Assembly: GCF_000426725.1 (NCBI RefSeq)
Contig: NZ_AUFX01000003.1
Coordinates: 310,001 to 374,000 of the forward strand
Reading direction: 5' to 3'
Source of the DNA: Sporocytophaga myxococcoides DSM 11118
Lineage (GTDB): Bacteria > Bacteroidota > Bacteroidia > Cytophagales > Cytophagaceae
Length of the DNA stretch: 64,000 nucleotides
In this document: positions 45,596 through 55,447 of the stretch, one piece after another
Position numbering within the stretch: the stretch's first letter is position 1
How the letters are laid out: each line of letters starts with the position of its first letter
Program-made: the position numbers and the translations under genes
Notes under the pieces: model-generated
Seen by the model: only the letters and a program-made list of their open reading frames with translations
What the model was told of the DNA's origin: nothing
Database searches by the model: none

Positions 45596-48500
45596 TTATT
45601 TAGCTGAAATTGAAGGCGTAATAAGAACGAATTCAACTCTTCTGTTATTAGACTTTCCTTCCTTAGTAGTATTAGTATCTATAGGCTTAGACTGTCCAAA
45701 ACCTCTTGACTCAAGCCTTTGGCTATCTATACCCATTTTAATCAATGCTTCTTTGATAGCTTTTGATCTGTCATCAGATAAAATTTTGTTCTTCGTCGGA
45801 TCACCATCGCTGTCTGTATGACCTTCAATACTGAACATCAATTCAGGGTGTTCTTTCATAACAGTAGCAATCTTCATGATCTCAGGGAATGACTCCATTT
45901 TAATAGTTGCCTTTCCTACGTCAAACAAAATATTTCTGGTAACGAATTTACCTTGACTCATGATTTGATCATAAAGCGTCATACCTTCTTTAGGTGTACT
46001 TACAGAACAACCATTAACGTCTGTAACAGTAACAGAATATTGCCCCATCTTCAATCCGATTACATCTTCAGTAGTTTTTCCATTGCTCCACTGATAAGAA
46101 TAAGGACCTACACCTCCATTAACTGAAATAAAGATAGCACCGCTGCTGTCACCGCAACATTTAACTGTCCATAGAGAGTCAATTTTAAGTGAAAGCGGAT
46201 TAGGCTGTGTGATATCTACAGATACAGAATTAAGACAACCATTAGCATCACTTATCAAAGCAGAATAGCTTTCTGCAGGAAGATCAAAAAGGTCTCTTCC
46301 GTTAGTAGCATTGCTCCACTGATATTTATAAGGAGGAACTCCACCTTCTACATCAAGAGTAATCGATCCCTTTTTCTCTCCATAACACAATATATCTGTA
46401 ACTTTGGCAATTTTTGTTACAAATAAAGGAGGTTCAGTAACTCCTGCTGTAATAGTGCTTATACAACCATTTCCTTCTGTAATGGTCAGTGAATAATCCC
46501 CTGCAGGGACTCTTATAAGATCCTGAGAAGTAGCTCCATTGTTCCACTGATAGCTATAAGGTGGTACACCTCCACTAACACTAACATGAATTTCACCTGA
46601 AGTATCTGCATTACATTTCAGATTCATGATAGCATCTAATGACTTCACAAGCATTGCAGGTTGCTCAATAGTAGTTTTAAGTGTTTTGCTACATCCTAAA
46701 GCATCAGTGATAGTCACAGAATAGTCTCCACTAAGAACATTCTGTATATTCTGAGAAGTCTCACCATTACTCCATTTAAATTTATATGGAGCAACTCCAC
46801 CTCTTACAGATACGATGACTTCACCTTCACTAAGACCATTACATTTCATATGACGAACACTTTCAATAGCAGTTACTAGTTCTGCAGGTTCAGAAATATC
46901 AGCAGTCAGAGTCTCCATACAGCCATTATGATCTTTGATCTTAACAGTATAATTTCCAGCAGATAAGCCAGATATGTTCTTCACAATAGATCCATTACTC
47001 CAGTTATATACATATGGTTGAGTTCCACCAGTTACGGAAATATTAATAGATCCCTGACGGCTTCCCTGACAAGAGATGTTGCTTACAGAATCCAACTTCA
47101 CGGAAAGTAAAGACGGTTGTTTAACATTTACTTTGATACTATTATTAGTACAACCATTTTTATCAGTAACAGTGAGGTTATAATCACCTGCTTCAATTCC
47201 GGAAATATCCTGAGTTGTAGCTCCATTGCTCCAGTTGTATGAGTATGGTTCAACTCCACCAGCAACAGTAACATTTATTTCACCAGAACTTTCACCAAAA
47301 CACTTAATATCTTTTAGATTATCCAATGTAGCAGAAAGTAATTTAGGTTCCTCTATAGTAGCTTCTGCCTTTGCAGTACATCCTTTCGCATCCGATATCG
47401 CTAAATTATATTTACCCGATTTTAAATTCTGTAAATTCTGAAGTGAATCTCCACTATTCCATTTGAACTTATATGGAGCAGTTCCACCTGATACAGAAAG
47501 GTTAATTGATCCTGATTTTTCACCTGCACACATGTTACTTTTCACTGAAGCGATACTAGCCGTCAATAATTCCGGTTCAGATATTGACTCTGCAACTGTT
47601 TCAGTACATCCGTTAGCATCTATGATTTTTACTGAGTAGTTACCTTTGCTCAAACCAGTAATATCCTGACCCTTAGCGCCATTGCTCCAGCTATAACTAT
47701 AAGGTGCCACCCCACCTTCAACTGAAAGATCAAGGGCTCCTTTATTATCACCAAAACAAGATAGATTCTTAACATCAACTATTTTTGCAGTCAGTACCGA
47801 CGGTTGTTTCACCGTAACTTTCTCTGAATTTATACAGCCATTCTTGTCTGTAATGCTTATTGAATATGTTCCAGCAGCTATACCGCTCAAATCTTGGGTT
47901 CTGGCACCATTATCCCATACAAAATTATATGGAGGAACACCACCAGTGATCGTCGTGGTTATAGATCCTGAATTATTATCAAAACAAGAAAGGTTTTTAA
48001 CTTCAGCTACTTTTAATTTTAAAGTAGAAGGTTGTGTAATATTAGCTTTTAAAGTTTGAGTACTTCCATTTGCATCTTTAATCAATACAGAGTAAGCACC
48101 CACAGGAATATTCGTAAGATCTTCTGTACTAGATCCGTTGCTCCAAGTATAAGAATAAGGAGGGTTACCACCGGTTACTGCAATATTAATTGCACCTGAA
48201 ACTTCCCCAGCACAACGAATATTAGATACTGATTCTATAGTTGCCACCAAAGAAGAAGGTTCTTCGATAACAGCACTTACTGATTTCAAACATCCATTGG
48301 CATCTGTAATTAGACATGTATAATTTCCTGCCGGGGCTGCAGCTAAATTCTGAGCAAAGGTACCATTACTCCAGCTAAACTTGTATGGAGCAACTCCACC
48401 AGAAACTGAAACAGCAATTGCTCCAGTGTTTTCTCCATAGCGGATAATGTTTTTTACAGATTCGACTTTTGCAACTAAGCTTGTTGGTTGGTTTACTGTA

Positions 48501-51500
48501 GCTGAAATAGTTTTACCCAAACAACCATTTGCATCAGAAAGAGTGACAGAATATGAACCGGCCCCTACTTCTGTTAAGTCTTGAGTAGTTGCTCCGTTAC
48601 TCCATTTATAAACATAAGGTCCTGTACCACCAACAACAGTGATGTTTACAATTCCACTTTTTTCGCCATTACACTGAACATGCTTCACAGACTCCAGAGA
48701 TTGAGTTAATACAGCAGGGCTTGAAACCTTAGCAGATAAAGTTTCTATGCAACCTTTAGCATCTGTAATAGTTACAGTATAGCTCCCTGCTGATAATCCT
48801 TTAAGATCTTCAGTAGTTGCTCCATTACTCCATTTGAAATTGTATGGAAGGGATCCACCTTTAACAGAAATATTAATTGAGCCAGTAGTATCTCCATAAC
48901 ATGGAATATTTTTAACGGCATCAACTGAAGCTGTTAACATAGCAGGCTGATTAATCTCCTGATTTAAAGTGGTGATACAACCTTTTGCATCAGAAACCCT
49001 TACAGTATAGTTTCCAGCAGGAACGTCCATAATATCTTCAGTAGTAGCGCCGTTGCTCCAGGTATAAGAATAAGGACCAACACCACCTTTTACTGAAACA
49101 CTGATTGCACCTTTTTTCTCTCCATAACAATTGATATGTTTTGCAGCTTCAAGAGTTACAATAAGAGCAGGAGGCGCTGTGATATTTGCGGTTAAAGACT
49201 TTAAACAACCATTGGCATCTGAAACTTTTACAGAATAATTACCAGCAGAAACGTTTGTCAAGTCTTCCGTTTTAGCACTATTACTCCAGGCATAAGAGTA
49301 AGGACTAGTACCACCCTTAACAGAGATATTTACTATACCAGTATTCTCACCATTACACTCAACATTTGTTATCGATTCGATGGAAGTAATGAGAGTAGTT
49401 GGTTGAGATATATTAGCTGAAATATTTTCAGTACATCCATTCGCATCAGATACTTTCAAAGAGTAAGAGCCAGCTTTTAATTTGGAAATATCTTCAGAAG
49501 TAGCCCCATTAGACCATCTATAAGAGTAAGGCGTTACCCCTCCTTTAGCAGATACCTGAATTGCTCCTGTGCTATCACCATGACATTTAACATCTGTCAC
49601 ACCATCAAGATTAGCTTGAAATAATACAGGCTCTGATATTTTAGAGCTAGTTACTTTTTTACATCCAACAGCATCAGTAACTGTTACTGAATACAAGCCA
49701 GCTGGAACATCTAAAATATTCTGAGTAACCGCACCATTATTCCAAATATATGTATATGGAGTAACACCACCTTTAACTGTAATATTTACAGCTCCTTTAC
49801 TTTCACCAAAACATTTAATGTCTTTAGATGATTCTACAGAAACTTCCATCAAAGAATTTTGATTGATTTTCGCAGATAAAGTATCCTTACATCCATGAGC
49901 ATCTGCAATGCTCACAGAATAGGAACCTGCCTTAACACCCACTAAGTCCTGAGTAGTAGCTCCATTATTCCATTTATATGAATAAGGAAGAACACCACCA
50001 GAAACTGAGATATTAACAGCACCTTTGCTGTCTCCATTACAATTAATATTCGTTACTGCTTCCAAAGTAGAAACTACTTTAGTTGGCTGAGTAATGGTAG
50101 CACTTAGGGAATTAGTACATCCATTAGCGTCTGAAACATTTACAGTATAACTTCCAGCTACCGCATTACTAAGGTCTTTTGAAGTTGTTCCATTGCTCCA
50201 TTTATATGTATATGGAAGAACACCACCTGCTACTGCAATGTTTACTGCTCCATTATTACCACCATTACAGCTAACATCCTTTAACGATTGCTTATCAACA
50301 GTAAGAGGAGTTGGTTGAGCAATACTTGCTTTTACAGTTTTAAAACACCCCTTAGAATCTGTTACTTTAAGAGAATAATCACCGGAACCGATATTAGCAA
50401 GATCTTTTGTTGTAGAACCGTTACTCCATGAATAAGTATATGGAGCTATACCACCATTCACTGAAACATTAATAGCCCCGGATTTATTTCCATGGCATAG
50501 GATATTTTTAACTTCTCCAACCTGCAATGCAATTGCAGGAGATTCAGTAATTGTTGTACTAACAGAAGTTAAACAACCATTGGCATCTTTAATTTCGGCT
50601 GAATAATTTCCAGCAGGAATATTAACCAGATCCTCTGTAATTGTTCCATTACTCCATTTATAAGTATAAGGCTTAACACCACCGCCCACTGATATATTCA
50701 CTGATCCTTTGTAATCACCATTACATAAAATATTTTCCACAGCTTCTACTTTTGATGTAAATGGTTCAGGTTGATTGATAACAAAACTTAAACTTTTAGT
50801 TATGCCATTAGCATCTATTACTTCAACAGAATAATTTCCGGCACCAACTCCTGATAGATTCTGTGTAGTCGCACCATTATTCCATCTAAATTTATAAGGA
50901 GCCACGCCACCATTTACAGCAATCTGAATTTCTCCTTCTTTGTTTCCATTACACTTAACATCTTTCAGATTATCAAGCTTTAAAGAAAGCAATTGAGGCT
51001 GTGTGATATTTACTATAACAGTTTTACCGCATCCGGTAGCATCAGATACTATAACTGAATAACTACCAGCCTGAAGTCCTGAAACATCTTTAGTAGTTGC
51101 GCCATTTGTCCATTTATAAGAATAAGGAGGAACTCCACCATCCACTTTAATATTTATCGATCCATCTTTTCCACCGAAAAAGCTAACATTTTTAAGTTCA
51201 CCTAATGCAGCACTTAACAATGGAGGCTGATTAATTGTAGCAGATATAGTTGTTTTACAACCGTTAAAATCAATTATGTTTAAAGTATAAGAACCTGCAG
51301 TGATACCTGTAATATCTTGTGTTGTTGCACCATTGCTCCACTTGTATTTAAAAGGTCCCACGCCACCATGAACTGAAACATTTATTGCACCGCCTTTATC
51401 TCCATTACATTTGATATGCTTCAATTCATCTATCTTTAAAGTCAGCTTCTCTGGCTCTTTTACATTTGTAGTTGATGCTTCCTGGCAATTATTTGCATCT

Positions 51501-52252
51501 GTTACCACAACATAATATTTGCCGGCTGGCACGTTATGAAGGTCTTCCTTTGTTGATCCATTGTTCCACAAATAACGATATGGTGGAACCCCACCTGAAA
51601 CCGAAATATCAACTTTTCCAGTGCTATCACCACTACATTTTATATTTGAAACATCATCAATAGACCTTACAATTAAAGGTTTTTGCTCAACATTTACTGA
51701 TAAAATCTCCTGACAGTTGTTAGCATCAGAAACCAAAACAGAATAAGTACCAGCTGGTACTTCATGGATATCCTGAGTTGTAGCACCATTACTCCAACTA
51801 TATTTGTATGGTTCAACACCTCCCTTAACTGATATTTCTACCAATCCTTTCTTAAAACCAAAACATAATATATGCGCTACAGAATCTGTTTCTACACTTA
51901 ATTTAGAAGGCTCCGAAACTTCCACTATAATTGAGTCCTTACATTTATAAGAGTCTGCAACATAAAGTTTATATGTTCCTGCTTTAAGACCAGTAATATC
52001 CTGTGTTGTTGCACCATTACTCCATTTGTAAGAATACGGAGGGATACCTCCGGTTACATTTATATCAATGGCACCTTTATTGTCGCCATTACATAAGTTG
52101 TTCTTTAGATAGACTAGTTTAACTTTAGTCAAAGTTGATTGAGTAATCCTCACTCCTGAACTATTTTCATCAGTCTGCCCATATCCATGAGAATACATGA
52201 ATAAAAGCAAGAGAGAAAATAATATATGCTTAATCTGTCGTTTTAAATGCAT
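45596..52252 (-). CDS. Giant SprB-repeat protein (2218 residues) ending in an OmpA peptidoglycan-binding domain
   Basis: A signal peptide (ILFSLLLLFMYSHGYGQ) is followed by 27 tandem 76-residue SprB-type units (~48-2088), consensus CNGDxxGAINISVxGGVxPY then YxWSNGATTQDLxGxxAGSYSVTVTDANGC. A C-terminal OmpA domain follows (~2102-2212): ILFDVGKATI, FSIEGHTDSDGD, ILSDDRSKAIKEAL, GFGQSKPI, NNRRVEFVL, with the acidic and arginine residues that bind peptidoglycan diaminopimelate. SprB repeats normally occur in surface adhesins with a T9SS terminus; here that terminus is absent and the protein should be held to the cell wall. Repeats 5, 6, 17 and 18 each lack one cysteine. A small OmpA protein is encoded just upstream on the same strand. 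Confidence 0.92.
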   Translation of the reverse strand: MHLKRQIKHILFSLLLLFMYSHGYGQTDENSSGVRITQSTLTKVKLVYLKNNLCNGDNKGAIDINVTGGIPPYSYKWSNGATTQDITGLKAGTYKLYVADSYKCKDSIIVEVSEPSKLSVETDSVAHILCFGFKKGLVEISVKGGVEPYKYSWSNGATTQDIHEVPAGTYSVLVSDANNCQEILSVNVEQKPLIVRSIDDVSNIKCSGDSTGKVDISVSGGVPPYRYLWNNGSTKEDLHNVPAGKYYVVVTDANNCQEASTTNVKEPEKLTLKIDELKHIKCNGDKGGAINVSVHGGVGPFKYKWSNGATTQDITGITAGSYTLNIIDFNGCKTTISATINQPPLLSAALGELKNVSFFGGKDGSINIKVDGGVPPYSYKWTNGATTKDVSGLQAGSYSVIVSDATGCGKTVIVNITQPQLLSLKLDNLKDVKCNGNKEGEIQIAVNGGVAPYKFRWNNGATTQNLSGVGAGNYSVEVIDANGITKSLSFVINQPEPFTSKVEAVENILCNGDYKGSVNISVGGGVKPYTYKWSNGTITEDLVNIPAGNYSAEIKDANGCLTSVSTTITESPAIALQVGEVKNILCHGNKSGAINVSVNGGIAPYTYSWSNGSTTKDLANIGSGDYSLKVTDSKGCFKTVKASIAQPTPLTVDKQSLKDVSCNGGNNGAVNIAVAGGVLPYTYKWSNGTTSKDLSNAVAGSYTVNVSDANGCTNSLSATITQPTKVVSTLEAVTNINCNGDSKGAVNISVSGGVLPYSYKWNNGATTQDLVGVKAGSYSVSIADAHGCKDTLSAKINQNSLMEVSVESSKDIKCFGESKGAVNITVKGGVTPYTYIWNNGAVTQNILDVPAGLYSVTVTDAVGCKKVTSSKISEPVLFQANLDGVTDVKCHGDSTGAIQVSAKGGVTPYSYRWSNGATSEDISKLKAGSYSLKVSDANGCTENISANISQPTTLITSIESITNVECNGENTGIVNISVKGGTSPYSYAWSNSAKTEDLTNVSAGNYSVKVSDANGCLKSLTANITAPPALIVTLEAAKHINCYGEKKGAISVSVKGGVGPYSYTWSNGATTEDIMDVPAGNYTVRVSDAKGCITTLNQEINQPAMLTASVDAVKNIPCYGDTTGSINISVKGGSLPYNFKWSNGATTEDLKGLSAGSYTVTITDAKGCIETLSAKVSSPAVLTQSLESVKHVQCNGEKSGIVNITVVGGTGPYVYKWSNGATTQDLTEVGAGSYSVTLSDANGCLGKTISATVNQPTSLVAKVESVKNIIRYGENTGAIAVSVSGGVAPYKFSWSNGTFAQNLAAAPAGNYTCLITDANGCLKSVSAVIEEPSSLVATIESVSNIRCAGEVSGAINIAVTGGNPPYSYTWSNGSSTEDLTNIPVGAYSVLIKDANGSTQTLKANITQPSTLKLKVAEVKNLSCFDNNSGSITTTITGGVPPYNFVWDNGARTQDLSGIAAGTYSISITDKNGCINSEKVTVKQPSVLTAKIVDVKNLSCFGDNKGALDLSVEGGVAPYSYSWSNGAKGQDITGLSKGNYSVKIIDANGCTETVAESISEPELLTASIASVKSNMCAGEKSGSINLSVSGGTAPYKFKWNSGDSLQNLQNLKSGKYNLAISDAKGCTAKAEATIEEPKLLSATLDNLKDIKCFGESSGEINVTVAGGVEPYSYNWSNGATTQDISGIEAGDYNLTVTDKNGCTNNSIKVNVKQPSLLSVKLDSVSNISCQGSRQGSINISVTGGTQPYVYNWSNGSIVKNISGLSAGNYTVKIKDHNGCMETLTADISEPAELVTAIESVRHMKCNGLSEGEVIVSVRGGVAPYKFKWSNGETSQNIQNVLSGDYSVTITDALGCSKTLKTTIEQPAMLVKSLDAIMNLKCNADTSGEIHVSVSGGVPPYSYQWNNGATSQDLIRVPAGDYSLTITEGNGCISTITAGVTEPPLFVTKIAKVTDILCYGEKKGSITLDVEGGVPPYKYQWSNATNGRDLFDLPAESYSALISDANGCLNSVSVDITQPNPLSLKIDSLWTVKCCGDSSGAIFISVNGGVGPYSYQWSNGKTTEDVIGLKMGQYSVTVTDVNGCSVSTPKEGMTLYDQIMSQGKFVTRNILFDVGKATIKMESFPEIMKIATVMKEHPELMFSIEGHTDSDGDPTKNKILSDDRSKAIKEALIKMGIDSQRLESRGFGQSKPIDTNTTKEGKSNNRRVEFVLITPSISAK
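45989..52111 (-). repeat. 27 tandem SprB-type coding repeats, 76 codons each
   Basis: Each unit has a first Cys at unit position 7 and a second in the NGC motif near position 57. Twenty-five units are 76 residues and two (16 and 22) are 77; the first Cys of unit 1 is residue 54 and of unit 27 residue 2032, which fits exactly 27 units. Confidence 0.9.
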
Positions 52253-52661
52253 ATAATTAGGTTATTGATATAATAATTGCTGTTGAAAAATTTGTGATCC
52301 AATAAACCATCTTACTTTCCTATATGTAAACATTCAATATATGGCTATCTCTCCCTCTATTAAAGAGAATGAATCACAAGAATTTTATATTAGGAGTACT
52401 GATTTAAAGTAAATATGCAATACAGGAACTTATCGGATAAAATAATACCTGTATATATTGATTTAGCTGATGATTGACTGAAATAGAAGTTTGTTTACTC
52501 AAATATCTAAATTCATTTTGTCCAAAAAATCAAGCACTATTGATTTGGAAAATTTCCTTTGAACCTGTAAGCATATGTCTATTTGTAAATTTTCTTCGAT
52601 AAAACTATGTTCATATAATTAATAAAATGACCAAATACAATAATGAGTAGAACCAGAATAT
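52253..52661. other. Intergenic region upstream of the SprB-repeat/OmpA gene (409 bases)
   Basis: AT-rich region between two minus-strand genes. It is long enough to hold a separate promoter for the giant gene. I found no convincing promoter boxes, terminator or small frame. Confidence 0.5.
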
Positions 52662-53372
52662 TTATTCAAACATCACTTTTACTTCTGTTCGTCTGTTCTT
52701 ACTTCTACCTTCTGTATTTTCATTAGATGCAATTGGGTAATTCTCCCCATATCCTTTGGCATAGACACGAACCGGATCTACTCCTTTACCTAATAAATAA
52801 TCTCTTATAGCATTTGCTCTTCTTTGAGATAACCTTAGATTATCTGCATCATCTCCAACATTATCTGTATATCCAGCAATCTCAGCAACAAACATTGGAT
52901 TTGTAACAAATGTATTGGCCAATGAATCTAACGAAGGTTGTGATTCACTCTTTATATCCCATTTATTAGGATCAAAATAAATATGCTCAAGTTTATAGGT
53001 CCGTCTGAAATCCATAGTAAAGGTCATCATATAATTCTGAACAATTTCCAGAGGGCCTTTAGCATTGGGCACTTGAGATGTAAAATCATATTCAAAGCCC
53101 ATTTTTGTTACTTTAACATTATATTTCTTTCCTTTGGGTACAATGAGTGTAAACTTTCCATCTTCATCTGTTAGTCCCTTTTTATTGTAAGTTTTATCTT
53201 CACTTTTAATTGTATAGACAATATTTTTTTCCGGTATTTTATTCTTATCTGTAACAATTCCTATTAAAACCGCTTCTGTCTCCTTAGCATTAAGATTGTT
53301 CACAAGGTTCTGCGATTTTAAACCTGATGCTGTAATACATAATGATAAAATGATATAAAATGCGTTTTTCAT
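52662..53372 (-). CDS. OmpA-family protein with N-terminal carboxypeptidase-regulatory-like domain
   Basis: 236 residues: signal peptide (FYIILSLCITASGLKSQ), a beta-sandwich like carboxypeptidase regulatory domains (~35-105; VLIGIVTDKNKIPEKNIVY, TDEDGKFTLIVPKGKKY), and an OmpA domain (~125-235; IYFDPNKWDIKSES, AEIAGYTDNVGDDADN, LSQRRANAIRDYLL, YGENYPIASNENTEGRSKNRR). It should sit in the periplasm bound to peptidoglycan. It lies upstream of the giant SprB-repeat/OmpA gene on the same strand, with a 409-base gap; a link between them is inference. No outer-membrane barrel is present. Confidence 0.9.
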   Translation of the reverse strand: MKNAFYIILSLCITASGLKSQNLVNNLNAKETEAVLIGIVTDKNKIPEKNIVYTIKSEDKTYNKKGLTDEDGKFTLIVPKGKKYNVKVTKMGFEYDFTSQVPNAKGPLEIVQNYMMTFTMDFRRTYKLEHIYFDPNKWDIKSESQPSLDSLANTFVTNPMFVAEIAGYTDNVGDDADNLRLSQRRANAIRDYLLGKGVDPVRVYAKGYGENYPIASNENTEGRSKNRRTEVKVMFE

Positions 53373-53809
53373 AATCGAAGTAATGCTTTACCTATATATA
53401 TAATTATAACATACATATAGCACATCGACACTATACGACAATTCCTTAACGATGTTTTCAAGGGGTGTCCGAAAAAATCTACAGGAAGAAATTTTACTTC
53501 ATAAAAATTCCATCTCTGCCCTTGAAATATTAATGAACAATATATTTTATCGTCAAAAAAATATTTTTAAACAGACACAGTTACTTTCCCTCAAATATTT
53601 TGAAACTATTTTAAGTTGTATCCTTTTACTTAAATATCCGTATTGCAGAAATACTAATAGAGATAGCAAATGTATCCAGGTACATTTGATGGATAAATAT
53701 TAAATCTTAAGAAAAATATCTAACCAAGTAAGATAAAAATCAAAAAAAGGGACAATAAAATGTCCCATGTTAAAGTAATGAAAAAGTGACAAAAGTCTGT
53801 TGTTCTAAT
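53373..53809. other. Intergenic region (437 bases)
   Basis: Promoter side of the OmpA gene and terminator side of the metal-efflux cluster. The hairpin at 53749-53766 is the only structure. An 83-codon plus-strand frame (53452-53703) is present but unconvincing. Confidence 0.55.
53749..53766 (-). terminator. Terminator of the metal-efflux cluster
   Basis: GGGACA (53749-53754) and TGTCCC (53761-53766) form a 6-bp stem; on the minus strand it is followed by a run of seven T. It lies 44 bases past the DUF3703 stop codon. Confidence 0.7.
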
Positions 53810-54181
53810 TTACTTTCCATCATTTAGCGATAGAATTTCTTTAAGATCCTCTGGAATTTCCATGGGTTTAAGAGGAGGAACATTAGAACCACCAGTATTG
53901 CCAACAGGAATTTTCCCTACAAAAGATTTTACGCCACCTACAAGCAAACGTGGAAGTTGCCCCATTACTTCTCTGCTACTTTTTATCCTGATTCCGAACT
54001 TCAACATCAACCAATGTGCATATGAATGCTCTACAGGATAAGCCTGACCAAGTATGTGAGCTCTTTCTAAATGTCGCCATGCAACCTGAAGCTCTCCGGC
54101 AGTGGAAGCCTTTCGATATAAGGTTATTTCTTTATCAAAATAGACCTTTAGTTTCTGAGGAATTTTAAAGTAAAGTTTCAT
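53810..54181 (-). CDS. DUF3703 family protein in metal-efflux cluster
   Basis: 123 residues, soluble, no signal peptide. The DUF3703 pattern is WRHLERAHILGQ at 35-46, HSYAHWLMLKFGI at ~52-64 and EVMGQLPRL at ~71-79, with conserved His42, His52 and His56. Members are small helical proteins often encoded beside heavy-metal resistance genes; their role is unknown. It follows the adaptor gene after 69 bases on the same strand and is the last gene before the terminator, which fits membership of the operon. Confidence 0.82.
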   Translation of the reverse strand: MKLYFKIPQKLKVYFDKEITLYRKASTAGELQVAWRHLERAHILGQAYPVEHSYAHWLMLKFGIRIKSSREVMGQLPRLLVGGVKSFVGKIPVGNTGGSNVPPLKPMEIPEDLKEILSLNDGK

Positions 54182-54250
54182 GACAAAATTTTTTTATAGA
54201 ATTCAATTAATTAGATAAATAGATTTTAATACTCAAATTAAAAACCAATC

Positions 54251-55447
54251 TTACATAGCTGACATATTATGCCCATCCATATTTCCTCCACCCTTTTTCA
54301 GGATATGTTCACTTTGTAAAAGATAAGATCCGGAGATTACAATGGTGTCCCCTTCATTTAATCCATGAAGTATAGAAGCTCTATCTCCTGATATCTCTCC
54401 CAGATGTACCATTTTTGATTCATAAACTCCACCTTTTTTAACCCATACCATTGAGCCTTTACTATCCCTCAAAACAGCGTTAGACGGAACCATAAGTACT
54501 TTTTCATTTGCTTGATGCCAATAAATATTGGCTTGCATTCCTGGCTGTACATTTGGGAAATCTGGTACTATAAGAATTCTTACAATAGTTATTGAAGAAT
54601 TAGAAGAAACCTGAGGCAACACTTCAATAACTTTTCCTTCTATCCTATGATCATGTGTACCCTCTATAGTTACATCAACTAAACTTCCTTTTCTTATCTT
54701 TGCAGTTTCAGTAGAATAAAATTCCGCATCAACCCAAAGGGTTTTATAAGTAGTAAGTTCAATCAAGGGACTTCCTTCCATTACAATAGCGCCTTCTGTA
54801 ATATTAATTTTATTTATATATCCAGAAGATGGACTTTCAATCGGAAATGGTATAGAAGGTTTAGTTTGTTTTTTTACCTTCTCAATTTGTGCTTTAGAAA
54901 TCCCCCATAATTCCAGCTTCTTAATAGCTGCTTCCATAATAGCTTGCATGGCTAAATCATTAGGATTATCCTGAAACTTTTTGTTAGCATTTATTAACTC
55001 ACTTTGAGTAGAAGCCAGCATTTCAGAATAAATTTTATAAACTATGTCTCCTTTTTTAATATATGCACCATTTGTCTTGAAGTTCAGTTGATCAATTCTT
55101 CCATCCATTCTGGCATTGATGAAAATAGTATTGTTTTCGTTTTCTTTAACAACTCCATTGGCATAAACTTTACTGTCAATATAATCATATCCAACGCGCA
55201 AAGTCTTGATGTTTGCCAACCTCTCCTGTTGCTCACTTAGTTTTATACCTTTAGAATTGCTTATTTTAATAGGAGTTAGTTCCATCTTACATATGGGACA
55301 CTTACCTGGCTTCTTCTCCAACACTTGTGGATCCATTGAACAAGTATAATATAGAGAATCATTATCCGAATGATCTGCTTGTTTTGTTTTACTTTCACAG
55401 GAAAATAAAATCATTACTATGAATAATATTGAAATATAGTTTATCAT
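54251..55447 (-). CDS. RND efflux periplasmic adaptor (CusB-like) with N-terminal heavy-metal-binding domain (copy 2)
   Basis: 398 residues. Lipoprotein signal ending LFSC (Cys17). A heavy-metal-binding motif at 34-60 (YTCSMDPQV ... GKCPICKMEL) supplies Cys36, Cys50 and Cys53. The membrane-fusion-protein body follows: INARMDGRIDQL (lipoyl-like domain), a short helical hairpin (NANKKFQDNPNDLAMQAI), FPIESPSSGYI and the beta-barrel and membrane-proximal parts. It links the inner-membrane pump to the TolC-like channel and probably passes Cu(I)/Ag(I) to it. Its first base overlaps the last base of the preceding adaptor gene, so the two are translationally coupled. It is distinct enough from the other adaptor to suggest two roles. 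Confidence 0.9.
   Translation of the reverse strand: MINYISILFIVMILFSCESKTKQADHSDNDSLYYTCSMDPQVLEKKPGKCPICKMELTPIKISNSKGIKLSEQQERLANIKTLRVGYDYIDSKVYANGVVKENENNTIFINARMDGRIDQLNFKTNGAYIKKGDIVYKIYSEMLASTQSELINANKKFQDNPNDLAMQAIMEAAIKKLELWGISKAQIEKVKKQTKPSIPFPIESPSSGYINKINITEGAIVMEGSPLIELTTYKTLWVDAEFYSTETAKIRKGSLVDVTIEGTHDHRIEGKVIEVLPQVSSNSSITIVRILIVPDFPNVQPGMQANIYWHQANEKVLMVPSNAVLRDSKGSMVWVKKGGVYESKMVHLGEISGDRASILHGLNEGDTIVISGSYLLQSEHILKKGGGNMDGHNMSAM

Noticed and set aside
45989-52111. Regular repeats as a possible CRISPR array or non-coding satellite
   Set aside because: The period is 228 bases, units are divergent in DNA and keep one open frame with conserved protein motifs.
53452-53703. 83-codon plus-strand reading frame
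   Set aside because: No recognisable family, no supporting neighbours, and composition similar to random AT-rich sequence.
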